A stretch of 64,000 nucleotides of DNA, taken from NCBI GenBank assembly GCA_036429605.1, contig CM071591.1, positions 2,232,001 through 2,296,000 of the forward strand, read 5' to 3'. Numbering within the stretch: the stretch's first letter is position 1; each line of letters begins with the position of its first letter. This DNA is from Cladobotryum mycophilum (Eukaryota; Ascomycota; Sordariomycetes; Hypocreales; Hypocreaceae). Below, one piece after another: positions 1 to 11,225 of this stretch. The notes beneath the pieces are model-generated. The model made no database searches and had not been told where the DNA came from. It worked only from the letters and a program-made list of their open reading frames with translations. Position numbers and translations under genes: made by a program.

Positions 1-41
1 GAAAGCCAAGTCAGTCATGGCCAGGATTGGGAGAGACGTAC

Positions 42-469
42 TGGTCTGATGTCTCCATGAATTCCACCGGCTGCCCGTCTGACCCAGTCATCTCATGATG
101 GAGAGTCATGACTGGCCCGCGAGGGGGTTCGAAATCAGATAGTTTTGGAGGTGCCAACTTATAGCGCAAAGGGCCAGATTCGCTCTGGTTTGGTTCTCTC
201 TCCACCTTGGGATCCGGGGTTGCGGGATTGCTGTCGCCGCCGCCCTTGGCCTCTCGCTTCTTCAAACTCTCCTTCTTGGTCCTCGAGGACTTGGTCCGAC
301 TGGCTTGCGACGCATCGTCCGTCTGTTGCGATTCGGCCTTGACATCTTGGTTGAGCGGCGATGGGATAGCGGGGCTGTGGCCCTCATCAAAGGTGCGTTT
401 ATGAGGAATGGAGGAGAGGGACGTAGAGGGAGTCAACTCTCTTTTAGGACTCCCAATATCCGAAGCCAT
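42..469 (-). CDS. Bre2/Ash2-like COMPASS subunit, first coding exon (partial)
   Basis: This is the N-terminal exon of a gene that runs off the left edge. I start it at the ATG at 469-467, which reads MASDIGSPKRELTP; an upstream in-frame ATG only adds a serine/phenylalanine-rich tract from low-complexity leader. The exon runs to a GTACGT donor at 41-36; reading on without splicing meets a stop at 13-11. The visible 142 residues are a charged, disordered N-terminus with a KKESLKKREAKGGG basic stretch, then LAPPKLSDFEPPRGPV and an ETSDQ segment. From my knowledge of the family, this order matches the region just before the SPRY domain of fungal Ash2/Bre2 (CPS60), a subunit of the Set1 complex that methylates histone H3 lysine 4. 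The SPRY domain itself lies outside the window, so the assignment rests on the N-terminal signature alone. Confidence 0.6.
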
Positions 470-1809
470 GCCGAGAAAGAAAGAAAAGAAAGAAGAAGAA
501 GAAGAAGAAGAAAAGAGGTATGCTGCAAATAAAGAGACCGGGTACTGGGAGCGGGAAGAATATGACAAGCCTCATACAATTGGTGCTAACGGGAATCGAA
601 TGAACCTTGGTAGGTGGTCAAGGTTGAGGTTTGGCGGCGCGTCGTTTGCCAGGCGAGACACGTCCTGGGCAAATGCTGCTCAAAGGTACGTACTTACTTG
701 CCCTTACGTTAGGTACCTAAAGCTGGGAGCTCCAGATCTTTCTTCGCTTGATTGCATTTACGCGGATGCGAGGCCGAAAGAGGCCTAGCGCTGCCGGTGG
801 CCGAGGCTGTGGAAATTGTGGCCACCCCTGCCATGCACTTCATATTTTCGAGCCAATGAGAATTTAGCTAATGTCATCCAACAAATTTGACAAACCTTTT
901 ATCCATGATTTCATTGGCTAAACCTTGATATAGCGGTGGGCTTACTGGATGACGCCCCCGGAGTCGAAGCACTCGTAATTATGGGCATCCTCACACACTG
1001 AACAGCCGCAGCGCCACACAGCGTTCCATTGCAACAACGTATTCACCCTTGCCCTTCCTTGTAAAAAAGCCCTTGAAGGAACAGAGAGAAGGGGAAATAA
1101 CCTCTTGGGAGAGCGGGTCGGCTCTTCTCTTGCCTTGCAGCAAAGGATCCGCCCATTTTGTCTCGGCATGCAGAAAAAAACAGCTTGAACCCTTCCGCTT
1201 CTGTACCCTCTCCCAGGCAAGCCAAGTCATCCCGATGCCAGGCAACTCCTACTGGTAACGTTAAGCTGCATCTGGCATCACCTCTTACTCCGTACCTTCT
1301 GGAGCTACGTTGTGCGGCCCCGCCCTCAACCGCACTTTGTTGAGGCCTTCTTTCTTCCAAAGGTCTCACTCGTGACAAATTATCCGTCATCTTTGACGGG
1401 TTTCAATCACACAGGAGACGGCATCGAACCACATCTGTCAGTCCATCATCTCTGCTTCTCCAGGTCCAGACCGATACCGTTTCATCTTCCTCCGAGCCGT
1501 CAGCATTTTCCGCCGGGCTCGGCCTCTCCGACCTTCCCATCATCAAGAGAACGATTTGCGCAAAGAGCTCCATTATCCCCCTTTGGCGGTCAATCTCGAG
1601 AAGGTCTTTTCTGCCGTCTATCCTTTGGGCTTCGACGGCTTTTTCATCATCGTCCTTGGTCTCGTCGTCTGTTATCGTTCCGACTCGACTACAGCAACAC
1701 CAATGTCTGGTCCATCTGCACGCTTATGACCCTTGTTCCAGTCGCTATTTGTCAGCCCTCGCATCTCGTTTTGAACTTCTGCTACCATAGGATTGGCCCT
1801 GACGTGAAA

Positions 1810-3635
1810 ATGAGCGAACACTCACAACCTGGAACGCCGCCCCTGGGCCATCCGCGGGAATCTGCTACGGCACGGACGGCGCTACCTTCGCGGCCCATGT
1901 CCTCTAAAAACCGTGCAACTACGCCATCCAGCACGCAAGATTCAATACGATCCTCGCTGGAACAGGAAATCCGAGAACCAAGACGAGGCGACGGCAGTGC
2001 TCCTTCGAGCTCAAGGAACAGCCCAGCCAATGACAGTGAAATCGCAACCAAAACATCAAGCCCCGAAGCTTCATCGTCGGCCTCTAAGAACAAGAGGCTC
2101 TCTGCTTCGGGAAATACGACAGGGCAAGGCGGGCAGGTCTGCAGGTCAGTTTCCCCCTCGAGCCCAATTATGATTTACAGTTATTGACCAGTTATGCAGT
2201 AACTGCGGTACTACCCGAACACCTCTTTGGCGGAGATCACCACAAGGTGCTACGATCTGTAATGCATGTGGCCTGTATCTCAAAGCTAGAAATGCTTCCC
2301 GACCGACAAGCCTGAAGAAGCCGCCCAGTGTTGTGTCCTCTGGTACTTCTCAGCCTGGTTCAAGCAAATCAGCCTCTGCATCAGGAACCAAGTTACTCCC
2401 TAATGTTGCCGGTGCGACCTATGTTGCTGCCGATCAAACAATGTCAGGAACCTGTCCGGGTGGTGGACGGTGTAACGGGACGGGCGGCGCAGAAGGTTGC
2501 AATGGCTGCCCAGCGTACAACAATCGGATGTCCAAGAGCGCACATTTCAACGTGGTACAGAGACAGGGAAGTTGCGGGAGCAGTGGCGCAGAGCCTGCTA
2601 AAACCGAACCGATTCCAATCGATATCAATGCCCTCCAAGTACAAGATCGAGAGACTACCGTGGTTGTTGCATGCCAAAATTGTGGAACTACTATTACTCC
2701 TTTATGGAGGAGGGACGAGAGCGGGCACACAATATGTAACGCATGTGGTACGTGGTTCATCTCAGATCTCCCCCCCCCCTTCTTGTTGCATTTGTGCTAA
2801 CAACAGTATTCTAGGTCTGTACTACAAACTCCACGGCGTACACAGGCCGGTCACTATGAAAAAGGCCACCATAAAGCGACGCAAACGAGTCATCCCAGCA
2901 GCTGAAAACGAGGAGGATGAGTCGATGGAGTTGGTTGAGACGCAGAGCCAAGAAAGGACGCCTGAACGAGGGACTATGAACGAGGACGGATCCATCAATC
3001 TCGGTTTTCGACGTCGCGCCGAGCATCCCATGACCATCGAACCCGAACCAGTAATGCGAACCAGCGGAAACACTTCGCCACTTCCATCAGCATCGGATCT
3101 AGCGGCATATCATCAACCCACCGGGAGTTTACGTAATATACCGACACCTCTTAATGACGAAAATCGACTGGCACCATTGACTTCCATGGCAGTACCTCCT
3201 CCAACCGATGACAGACAACCGTCCTTGTCCCCCGCATCATTCCTTTCCCCCACTCGGAAGCGTTCATTCTCCACGACTGAGGCAGAGTCTGTTAGTGGCA
3301 CGGAAAGCATCAACGATAGCGCTAAGCGAGTTTCATCCATAAAGTCTATTCTCAACCCTTCCATGAGTGCTGATGAATCACCAACTTCTCTGCATTTTAG
3401 TATGGATAGGGGAGACTATTCGCTCCCTCCCATCAGATCATCTGGGAGCGCTGCGATAATAACCGGCGGAGGGTCGTTCACCCCATTAAATGCGCCATCA
3501 GCAGCTCGCGACGCGAATGTGGAAGCAGCCGGACGAAAGAAAGAAGAGCGCCGCACGGCGCTGAAGATGGAAGCTGAACAAATGAGGGAATTGTTGGCTG
3601 CTAAAGAACGTGAACTGATGGAACTCGATGAATGA
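1810..3635 (+). CDS. sreA: SreA/SRE-type GATA factor (repressor of siderophore/iron uptake genes)
   Basis: This is a two-finger GATA factor of the Pezizomycotina SREA/SRE/Urbs1 family, which represses siderophore and iron-uptake genes when iron is sufficient. There are three exons (1810-2144, 2200-2747, 2815-3635) giving 567 residues. Both introns are 55-67 bp with GTCAGT and GTACGT donors, and each interrupts a finger. Finger 1 has Cys111, 114, 132 and 135 (C-x2-C-x17-C-x2-C); finger 2 has Cys270, 273, 291 and 294. Between them is the family's iron-sensing cysteine cluster, Cys197, 203, 212 and 215, within CPGGGRCNGTGGAEGCNGC. The double finger plus this linker separates SreA from AreA/NsdD-type factors. 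A charged C-terminal helix (about 530-566) is a likely coiled coil. The ATG at 1810 follows a long C/T-rich leader; a longer open frame from 1312 exists but reads like untranslated leader. No siderophore genes lie nearby. Confidence 0.93.
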
Positions 3636-6600
3636 TTAATGACTAGAACCTTGGATGTCTTATGATTGAGGGTGCTTCCAATGACTGATGAGTTTGTTTT
3701 ATTATCTCAACGACGAGTCACCGACTTTTGGGTTATCAAATGGGCATGACTGTCCAAGGGGAACGGCGTATCCGGAAAATATCAGAGGACATTGTTCAAA
3801 AACGGACCGGGATTGCGTTTACCGCCAACCTCCCACGAGGATTGGACACATTTACGGTGTTAAGGGGGCAGGTTTAACCAACGGTGTTTGACCAAGGTCA
3901 TTGTAACAGTGTAAACATATGGTTTACTTTTTCGTCTTTCGAACGCGGCACGTACATAGGATTGGATGTCTGGTATAAATGGGAACAGATATCATTTCAT
4001 TGATTATACCTCGCCAGAAGTAACCGTTGTCTACATCTGTATTCCGGGCCCATGAGTGAGAACTACAAGAACTAGGGACCAAGGGGGTGGATAGGGTAGT
4101 GGATGAGGACTGGCAGCACGCCAAATAGACGATCATGATGGGACTTATCAAGTGACTAAATTCAAGGATAAAGACCTACTCCAAGCCAAAAGACTCTAGG
4201 AATAACTACCTTCTATGCTCATTTGCAATAGCTCTGGCTTTTCACCGTTTCACTCTCCTTTACAAACCAAGCTCTGATAGGGATAACGATAGATTTCCAG
4301 ACCAGTTAAACGGAGTAGTTGAGTAAGGGTCCCCCTTTATCCCAAGGATATTCCTTCACAAGCTTAGGGAAGTGAACCTAGGGAAGAAACCTTGAACGAA
4401 GTCCGCAGAGAAACACCCTTGAAGCATATCTGGACCACACGCACTCGATAGAGTATAGCTGACCGGACATATACTTCAAGACTGCCAGATACTAGTTGCA
4501 TGTCGGTAGTTCAGGGCGGTCTTTTCTCATAGATTTCCCCGTTGGCCAGTGACGGCCTCGCCTTTCAGCCCTAAGGGTCCTGCTGAGACCCAACGATGAA
4601 GGGTTCGGCATTTGATTCCCGGTTTCCTCGAGACACAGGGCTGGCCATCGTGGTCGGGGGGACTTGTGTAATCAAAAGACAATCTAGAACACTCGCATAT
4701 GCAGCGACAACCGAGTGTGACGACGGCTCATCGATTTTCCTAAGGGCCTTTTTGTTCTGGCAGGATACATGGCGTTCTCTGAGACAGGAGAGCCCCAAAG
4801 TACCAACATGTAGACAAAGATTTTTTTTATCTGATGCCCGCAAGGCCAAGGGAAGAGAAGAAGCCTCGGGAAGAAGGGGGCTCCATGTTCTACTCCCCCC
4901 TCCCCCCACATATCCCGCGGCCCCCGTGTGCCATGTTTTATTTCCCCATTACTACATTAAGGTTGAATAAGGTTTCAAGGGCGAAGACACACACAAGACA
5001 CATCTCAAAATGGAGCCTTAACGCCGGTGTGTCTACCATTGAGATGAAACCTGCAGCTTTCTTGGAGGGAGGGTTTTTGTTTTGTTTTTGTTTGGTTCTG
5101 AGACCGTGGGTCAGCACTAGGGGAAAGGAGGGAAGCGGGATATGGGCGCCCGGGCATGAAACATGTATGCTACCTAAAGTCACCGACGTTTTGGAAAATT
5201 TCTTCAACGATATGAGAGAGAGGGGGGAAGAGAAAGATAGAAGTGAGGGGGGATGGAGTGAGATGTGAAAAAGAAAAGAAAAGAAAAGAAAAGAAAGAAA
5301 AACAGCTATAGGAATGGTGGTAGGTAATTAGTTAGTTACCCGTCTTGCTTAGCCAAGTTGAACAAGGCTTAGGACGGCGCAGCAACAAAGAGAAGTTTGA
5401 TACAAAGTAGATTCAAAATAAAAGAACGCCACCTTTCTTACAGGGAGGGGGGGGGCTGTGAATGCTTGTCACAGTACCTGGCGAAAAAAAACTGTACGCC
5501 ATCGATAGATAGACTCATTCAAGGGGGGGACGCGGGACAAAGGTCAGACAGCGAAGCAAAGGCGTGAATCTGCAGATAACGAGCCAGGGGGGTAACATAT
5601 CTAAAACAAAACAAAACAAAAACCATGACTATGGGAAAGGAAAAAGTACTCTCTCTCGACAGATTAGGTAATTAAGATTCCAACTTTTTGCTTTACTTGT
5701 ACTTCCAGGGTATGTATTATTTGTTTTTCTTTTCTTATTTTTACATTTCGCCTATCGCGCTTACAAAGTTAGATTGCTGATGGCCCAATCTACTTGTGCC
5801 TGGGAGAGTTGATCCCGGGGGTGGCCGTGGCCGTGGTCGTGGTCGTGATGCATGACAAGGAATCCGAAGTGGAGATGTTTAGAGACATGCACGCTCAAAT
5901 TCTCTGTCTCTGTCTCTGTCTCTGTCGTCCCCCCTCAGGAGTTGAAGAAAAGCTTGATGTACATACGAAACCGGTAATTTAGTTTGATAGATATACTTTT
6001 TTCTGGCCTTTCCTAGAAGAGGAATAAAGTGATTCCAAAAGTTGCTACATCTAAAACCAAGGAGCAATCAACCGAGTTGTTTCGGTGACTATTCACCGAA
6101 ATATCTGATAATGCAGTCCAACCTCACCTGCCTTATCTACTATGTAGGTGGGTAGGTGTACTCTAGGGAACTGCCGAGCCTTGACGTGCCCCTATAAATA
6201 AACAAAATAAACAAAAAAAAGCTTGGAAAAGTTTTTTGCACGTAATCAAGTGTTGTGGAAACCATTACATGTACTAGTAAGTGACCCTGAGTCGACAGAA
6301 CACATCTAGATCGCAAAGTACTGCCCTATAGTTGTAGGTGAATATGCGTAAGGGGGTGGTTGGCCATGTGGGCATCATCAGAACCCAAGAGCAAGTTGAG
6401 TGCGAGTGCGAGTGCGTGTGCGTGTGCCCAAGTGCCCAAAGCAGCACCACAGAGACCACAGAGACCCTAGAAACCTGCCAAGAAGGCCCCCTCCCCCTTC
6501 CCTGTCTCATGTCTCATAAGTTACGTTGTCTCGGGAAATCAGGTTGGTCCCCTCCTCCCCCTCCCCTCCCAAGGCGGTTTTTTCGGTGAGATTGATGTGC

Positions 6601-6956
6601 AAAAATCGCATACGGCAAGTCATCCATTTTCAGCCTCTCGGGGGTCAGACTTGCTTTTTCCTTTTGTCTCAACTTGTCATTCCAAGAGAAGTTGAAATAT
6701 CCTCCAATGAGAGCAGAGATAATGCTTGATTGTCTTTTTTCTTTCCTTCTTGCATGCCACTAACCTCCTGATGAGAGAGACCCTTGATCTCAGGGGGGAT
6801 GAGAATGAACACTGTGCACTTCTCGAACAAGTATTTACTCTTATTACTCTAGACGACTTGTGTCAGAATCTGGACAAAAAGAACAGCGATGCAGTTTGAT
6901 AGTATTCACTTGATTGACTTCCTGTACACCAAAAAAGCAAAAGAAGAAACAGTGAG
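3636..6956. other. Intergenic region, 3.3 kb
   Basis: I find no convincing gene here. The open frames are short, lack recognisable domains, and overlap on opposite strands within G/A-rich or C/T-rich tracts. The region holds the 3' flank of the sreA-type gene, several G or C homopolymers, an (AAAAG) tract near 5.27 kb, GTGGCC/GTCGTG and CTGTCT short repeats at 5.82-5.93 kb, and a GAGTGC/GTGTGC tract near 6.40 kb. Confidence 0.6.
5268..5302. repeat. (AAAAG)n purine tract
   Basis: A short pentanucleotide tract of AAAAG units, directly visible, lies in an otherwise G/A-rich stretch about 1.6 kb downstream of the GATA-factor gene. It is one of many such tracts in this window. Confidence 0.85.
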
Positions 6957-7028
6957 TTCCGGCGCCGGGAGTCGAACCCGGGTCCCAGCGGTGAAAGCGC
7001 TGTATGATAACCGTTACACTACGTCGGA
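6957..7028 (-). tRNA. tRNA-Glu (TTC)
   Basis: An intron-less 72-nt tRNA on the minus strand. The anticodon stem CAGCG/CGCTG encloses the loop CTTTCAC, giving anticodon TTC (reads GAA). The T-arm is CCGGG-TTCGACT-CCCGG and the D-arm begins GTGTAACGG. A T6 Pol III terminator (A6 on the plus strand, 6931-6936) lies about 20 nt downstream. The acceptor stem TCCGACG / CGCCGGA pairs except for an A5 x C68 mismatch. All other hallmarks are intact, so I call it a gene, with the mismatch noted as a possible base-call error or a natural variant. Confidence 0.92.
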
Positions 7029-7641
7029 TGAGAAACCTGATCTCAGGGTTAGGGTTCTTTGTTGTTGAAGCACAGACAGTAAAGTTGTAATTTGAAGTCT
7101 CACCGAGACAGGCAACCCAAGCAAGCAAGCAAGCAACATGTACTTATAGATTATCTGCCTCTCTGCCTGCCTGTCTGTCTGTCGGCCGGCAGTTGGGGCT
7201 GGGCTGGACTGGGGTTGGTGGTCGTGTGCGGCGGGCACGGTGATACGATGATACGAGGAAAGACGACATCCCAGAGACATTCCATGTTTCAATATCGCAG
7301 GTTGGGAATTAGCTCATCACATGCAATATTACTCTGTACATGACAATCTCGCCAATTCAAATTCGATGAAACATAATCAATGCCGACCCTTAATCTTCTT
7401 CTTCCTTTTCTCTCTCTTTCTCTCTCTCCCCCACAGTGAGACTTGAAAAAAGGGTCTCAGAGTCATGCGTACAGTAAGTAGATGATAAGTTTGGGAAGAG
7501 GGCTTAGGCTATTGGTTGCCGATATTTGCCCGATATGCCTACTCGGCCTGCTTACACACTCTCTCTCTCTCGCTCACACTTTCTGGGCATGGCTAAAAAA
7601 AAACAGCCTTTGTACAACAAAACCCCGGTCCGGGGCTTTAT

Positions 7642-7645
<4 letters not shown>

Positions 7646-7685
<40 letters not shown>
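7646..7685. repeat. (ATT)n microsatellite
   Basis: About 13 uninterrupted ATT units, directly visible in intergenic DNA 0.6 kb beyond the tRNA-Glu gene. The length makes it a plausible strain marker. Confidence 0.95.
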
Positions 7686-9255
7686 CATTACCAAAGCGGA
7701 GAAATTAAACGAAAATGCAGGTGCAGATGCAGATGCAAATGCAAATGCAATGCAACGTCAAGGGATAGGAGAGACGCTCAGATTTCTGCTGCAGATGTCT
7801 GTTTTAGGAGTGTATGCACTTGCAGTACCGAAGGCTCATTATGATAGGTATTCCGGGCTGTATGTGGATGAGAAGAATATGATGATCATCTAGACTCTTG
7901 TCTTTCTCTCTCTCTCTCTCTGTCTAAAGAAAAGCATCTGACTACATGCATACGTTAGTAGGTATCCATAATGATATAGTAGTATTTCGACCAGGGGGAG
8001 GACATGGAATTAACATTCCGAGTCACACGGTGTGTCGTGGGTTCCATGTGGAATGTGGGTGTGGTGATGCATCTCGGTGTTGGAATCGGGGCCCCGGGTT
8101 ATCAAAAGAAGAATGGTTGATTGATGGCCCCTCCCCTCCCCTCCCCTCCCCTCCTCCACAAGAGATAGAATAGCCGCTCGGCGGGCGTCCGACGGCGGTA
8201 CTAAAAGCTTAAAGCCGCCTGAAACAAAACACAAACAAGGGGATGACTCTGATGAATATGGGTTCCCAGGGCTGTGATGGGGAATGATTGGGGTCCGGTC
8301 CCCCCAGTCAAGGGAAGACGATCCGGCCGTGACTTGGGGGGGGGGGCCGGAGAGAGAGAAAAAGAGACGCTTGGATGTATGTAGGTTGTTGTGGTGTTTC
8401 GGCCTGTGGTCTGTGTGGTCTGTTTAGGCGTTGTGGACTATCAACAAGGAAGCTTCTGGATCGTTCTTTTTTGTAATGAGTGGAATCATAAAGGAAAGCA
8501 AAAAAGGAAAGAAAAAAGAAATAAGAAAAAAGTTGACAAGACAAAGATAGATGGGACAATAATACAATGATGTCAGCCGCTGAACTAATAACAAAGCATG
8601 GATATAGATGATGGGGCGCGGAAACCTTCCAGACCAAGCCTTGTTTCTTTTTTCTTTTCTTTTTTCTCTCCCTTCCCTTTCAAGGGTTTTCGATATGGAA
8701 TCATATCTACGAGTACTCGTGGTATGGCATGACATACTTGTAGCATGACATGGCATGGTATGGATGCACTTCGTATTTGCTCGCATAGACTGGAAATTAC
8801 CAACAAGTATTGGACGTCTCCCCATACACACATACCTTGCCCATCACTCAATAAACGGTCTATGCGAGGTGAGAAAAAGAGGACCGCAGCAACAAGCAAC
8901 AAGCAACAGCAGCAAGTCGAGAAGGCGCTCTGCTTTTCCCAAGTCAGACTACAAGTAAGCTAATAGTGGTTCGAATCAAACTTGGATGCAACAAGAGACC
9001 ACCATCTTGGCGTGTATCCTTGCGTACTGTTACCTAAAAACCCGGACGCTACTATCGCATCTTTTTTGGTTGCATTAATAATCAAAGTCATCATCATCAT
9101 CATCATCATCATCATGCAAATGGATGGATGCGATTGATAAAAAACTCTAAGCGATGATAAACCAACCAACCTTGCTTGTGTATGTAGGTATGCAACGAGT
9201 ATGAGTTTATATCTCTGCACACATACATACGATACCATAGAATACCATAGCCAAC

Positions 9256-9280
9256 CTTGTCTTGTCTTGTCTTGTCTTGT
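9256..9280. repeat. (CTTGT)5 minisatellite-like tract
   Basis: Five perfect CTTGT pentamers, continuing as imperfect copies to about 9300. Intergenic, with no gene nearby on either side. Confidence 0.9.
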
Positions 9281-9851
9281 CTTGCCTTACCTTGTCTTGC
9301 TTTGGCCTGTTGGGGGGTCTTTTGACTGGTTGATTACAAAGCTGGGCTTCCTTGATGCTACACACACTGCCTGCCCGGAGGTCTTTTATACCTCCAAACA
9401 CAATGCATCAAGCGTCGGCGCCGAAGAAAAAAAAGAAAAGAAAAAAGAAAAAAGAACCTTCTAAAACGCCATGTTTTTCATGCCAATCATTGAATTGTCC
9501 ATGCACAAGTTGGCATACGCTGTGCTAGTGCCCTCCGTGCATCTCACTCAACACGCGCCATCCTTATAAACTTGCGCAAAAGGCCGTTGTACTGCCGTTC
9601 TAGAAAAGATGGTGGTAGTGGTGGTAGTGGTGGTTGGTAGTAGTGTTGAAACTTGGTGGGACGGTATCGGCTCTCGACACCCAGACGTTCGTCACGGTCT
9701 GGCTGGACGGTCTCCACGTCGGAGCGGCTCCACGGCTTGTCATGGTGTGCGTGCGTGTTGTCCGTCCTCCCACCCCCGGGGATCTTTTGCTCTATTTTGA
9801 GGGGGGCCGCGGACATATACAAAATAATTGGCCGTCATCGGTATATCAAAA

Positions 9852-9878
9852 GAGGGTACCCTCACGGAGTACTCCGTG
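9852..9878. promoter_or_regulatory. Two abutting perfect palindromes with a CGG-N6-CCG core
   Basis: A 12-bp perfect palindrome, GAGGGTACCCTC (9852-9863), shares its last base with a 16-bp perfect palindrome, CACGGAGTACTCCGTG (9863-9878). The second contains CGG-AGTACT-CCG (9865-9876). An inverted CGG-N6-CCG is the spacing used by Ppr1/UaY-class Zn2Cys6 dimers (established knowledge). It lies 1.35 kb upstream of the homeodomain factor. Binding is inference. Confidence 0.4.
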
Positions 9879-11225
9879 GAGAATGAGAGAGAGAGAGAGA
9901 CAGAGAGAGACAGAGACAGAGAGAGGTGAGGCGAAGCAGGGAAAGTAATTAAAAAAAAAAGGCAGGGCAAAGTCTTACCATTCTCTTTGTAACGCCTATG
10001 GATTTTTGAGCTTGAGCCTGAGCCTGAGCCTGAGGAGGAGGAGGAGATCCTTGGATACCTGTCCCATCAATCAGATCTTGCTGGGAACGGATGTAGCCGT
10101 ACGTGTAGATTGAGCGGTGCGGAATTGGCACTGTGCTCAAAGCGGCTCGTTAAGCGGTCACCGATGATTGGGTATACTTTGCCGTATTTCCCACCATAAG
10201 CAGCCTCTGCTGAACCTCTGGAGACCCACAATATTCCGACCTACATGGCAACGCTTTGTCCCACACAGTGCCTAACCACACTGTTGAATTGTATGCGCGG
10301 TTGTCAAACGAAGGGCGCAAAATTGACATGTTCATGGACGCTTTTGTAGCACCAACATGTCCAACATCCCTGCCGCACCGGCTCCGGCTGAGGCTTGCTC
10401 CACAAGTCCAGGCTCATGACTCTTCTCCCACTGGCTCCAAGCGCGCAAGAGAGTCTGTCTCCCCCAGGGAAGGAGGTCTCCTAGGGATGCATCATCAGTT
10501 TCCCCCCAAGCATGGATCAAGGGGTACCTTGAGGTACTTGTGCTGTTTGGACGGGATATTGCATCTTTGTACCTACCCTCCCTCCCCCTCCAGTAGGTAA
10601 GGCAGGCGCAGGCGCAGGCAAGTAGGTAGGTAGGTAGGCGGGCAGGCAGGTAGGAGGAGGAGCAGGAGCAGGAGGGTACGTATCTCTCACACTTGACCCC
10701 CATATTGAACTAACAAAACTTGGCATCGGTCCGCTTTTGCTCTGACTTCTCTGAGCCACTGTCCCTTTCCCTTGTCAGAATCAGAAAAGCGCATCAGATT
10801 TCCCTCCCATGTGAATCTCGTCATCATTAAGAAGTGAGTCCCTCTTCCGAAAAGGAACGAAAGAAAGAAAAAAGGGATCCTCATTGCTTTGGTGATAAAG
10901 AGAGAGAGAAAGAAGAGAGAGCCGAAGGAATAAAAAGTGAGACAGCCTGGTCGACAGCTTGCTTTTTGAGTGGTGTCCCTTCATCCTCCTGCTGCTTTGT
11001 TGCTTCTGCTGCTTGCTTGCTGCTACTGCTGCTGCTGCTGCTTCTGGGTGGCTCCCCCATACTTGTTACGTACAGCAAGCCATCCATTTCCGTTTACCTA
11101 TCTCTTCTCTTCCCCTGCTACGCCCTTCCCACTTGACCCGACCTCTGGTTGGATGAGGGCCACGCCTTTCACTTGTCAACACTGAGAAGACACGCCCTTC
11201 CTACTCATAAGGTTTCCATCTCGGA

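Larger units (their letters stand above)
7029..11225. other. Long gene-free region upstream of the homeodomain factor
   Basis: These 4.2 kb contain no gene I can support. They are packed with simple repeats: (ATT)n at 7.65 kb, CTCCC runs at 8.13 kb, (ATC)n at 9.09 kb, (CTTGT)5 at 9.26 kb, GAGA/CAGA at 9.89 kb, GAGCCT hexamers at 10.01 kb, GTAGG at 10.62 kb and (CTG)n at 10.98-11.04 kb. The stretch ends in a C/T-rich block just before the ATG at 11226. It probably carries the promoter and perhaps a long 5' leader of that regulator, but no transcript boundary can be seen from sequence alone. Confidence 0.5.

Noticed and set aside
1312..1809. Longer N-terminus for the GATA factor starting at 1312
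   Set aside because: The added sequence is His/Phe/Pro/Leu/Ser-rich translation of a C/T-rich leader and unlike SreA N-termini; the ATG at 1810 gives a typical MSEHSQPGTPP start.
1810..3635. Siderophore biosynthesis cluster around the SreA-type gene
   Set aside because: No peptide synthetase, ornithine hydroxylase or siderophore transporter is present; the neighbours are a COMPASS subunit and gene-free DNA.
8966..8985. B-box-like GGTTCGAATC
   Set aside because: No A-box at a suitable distance and no foldable tRNA around it; probably chance.
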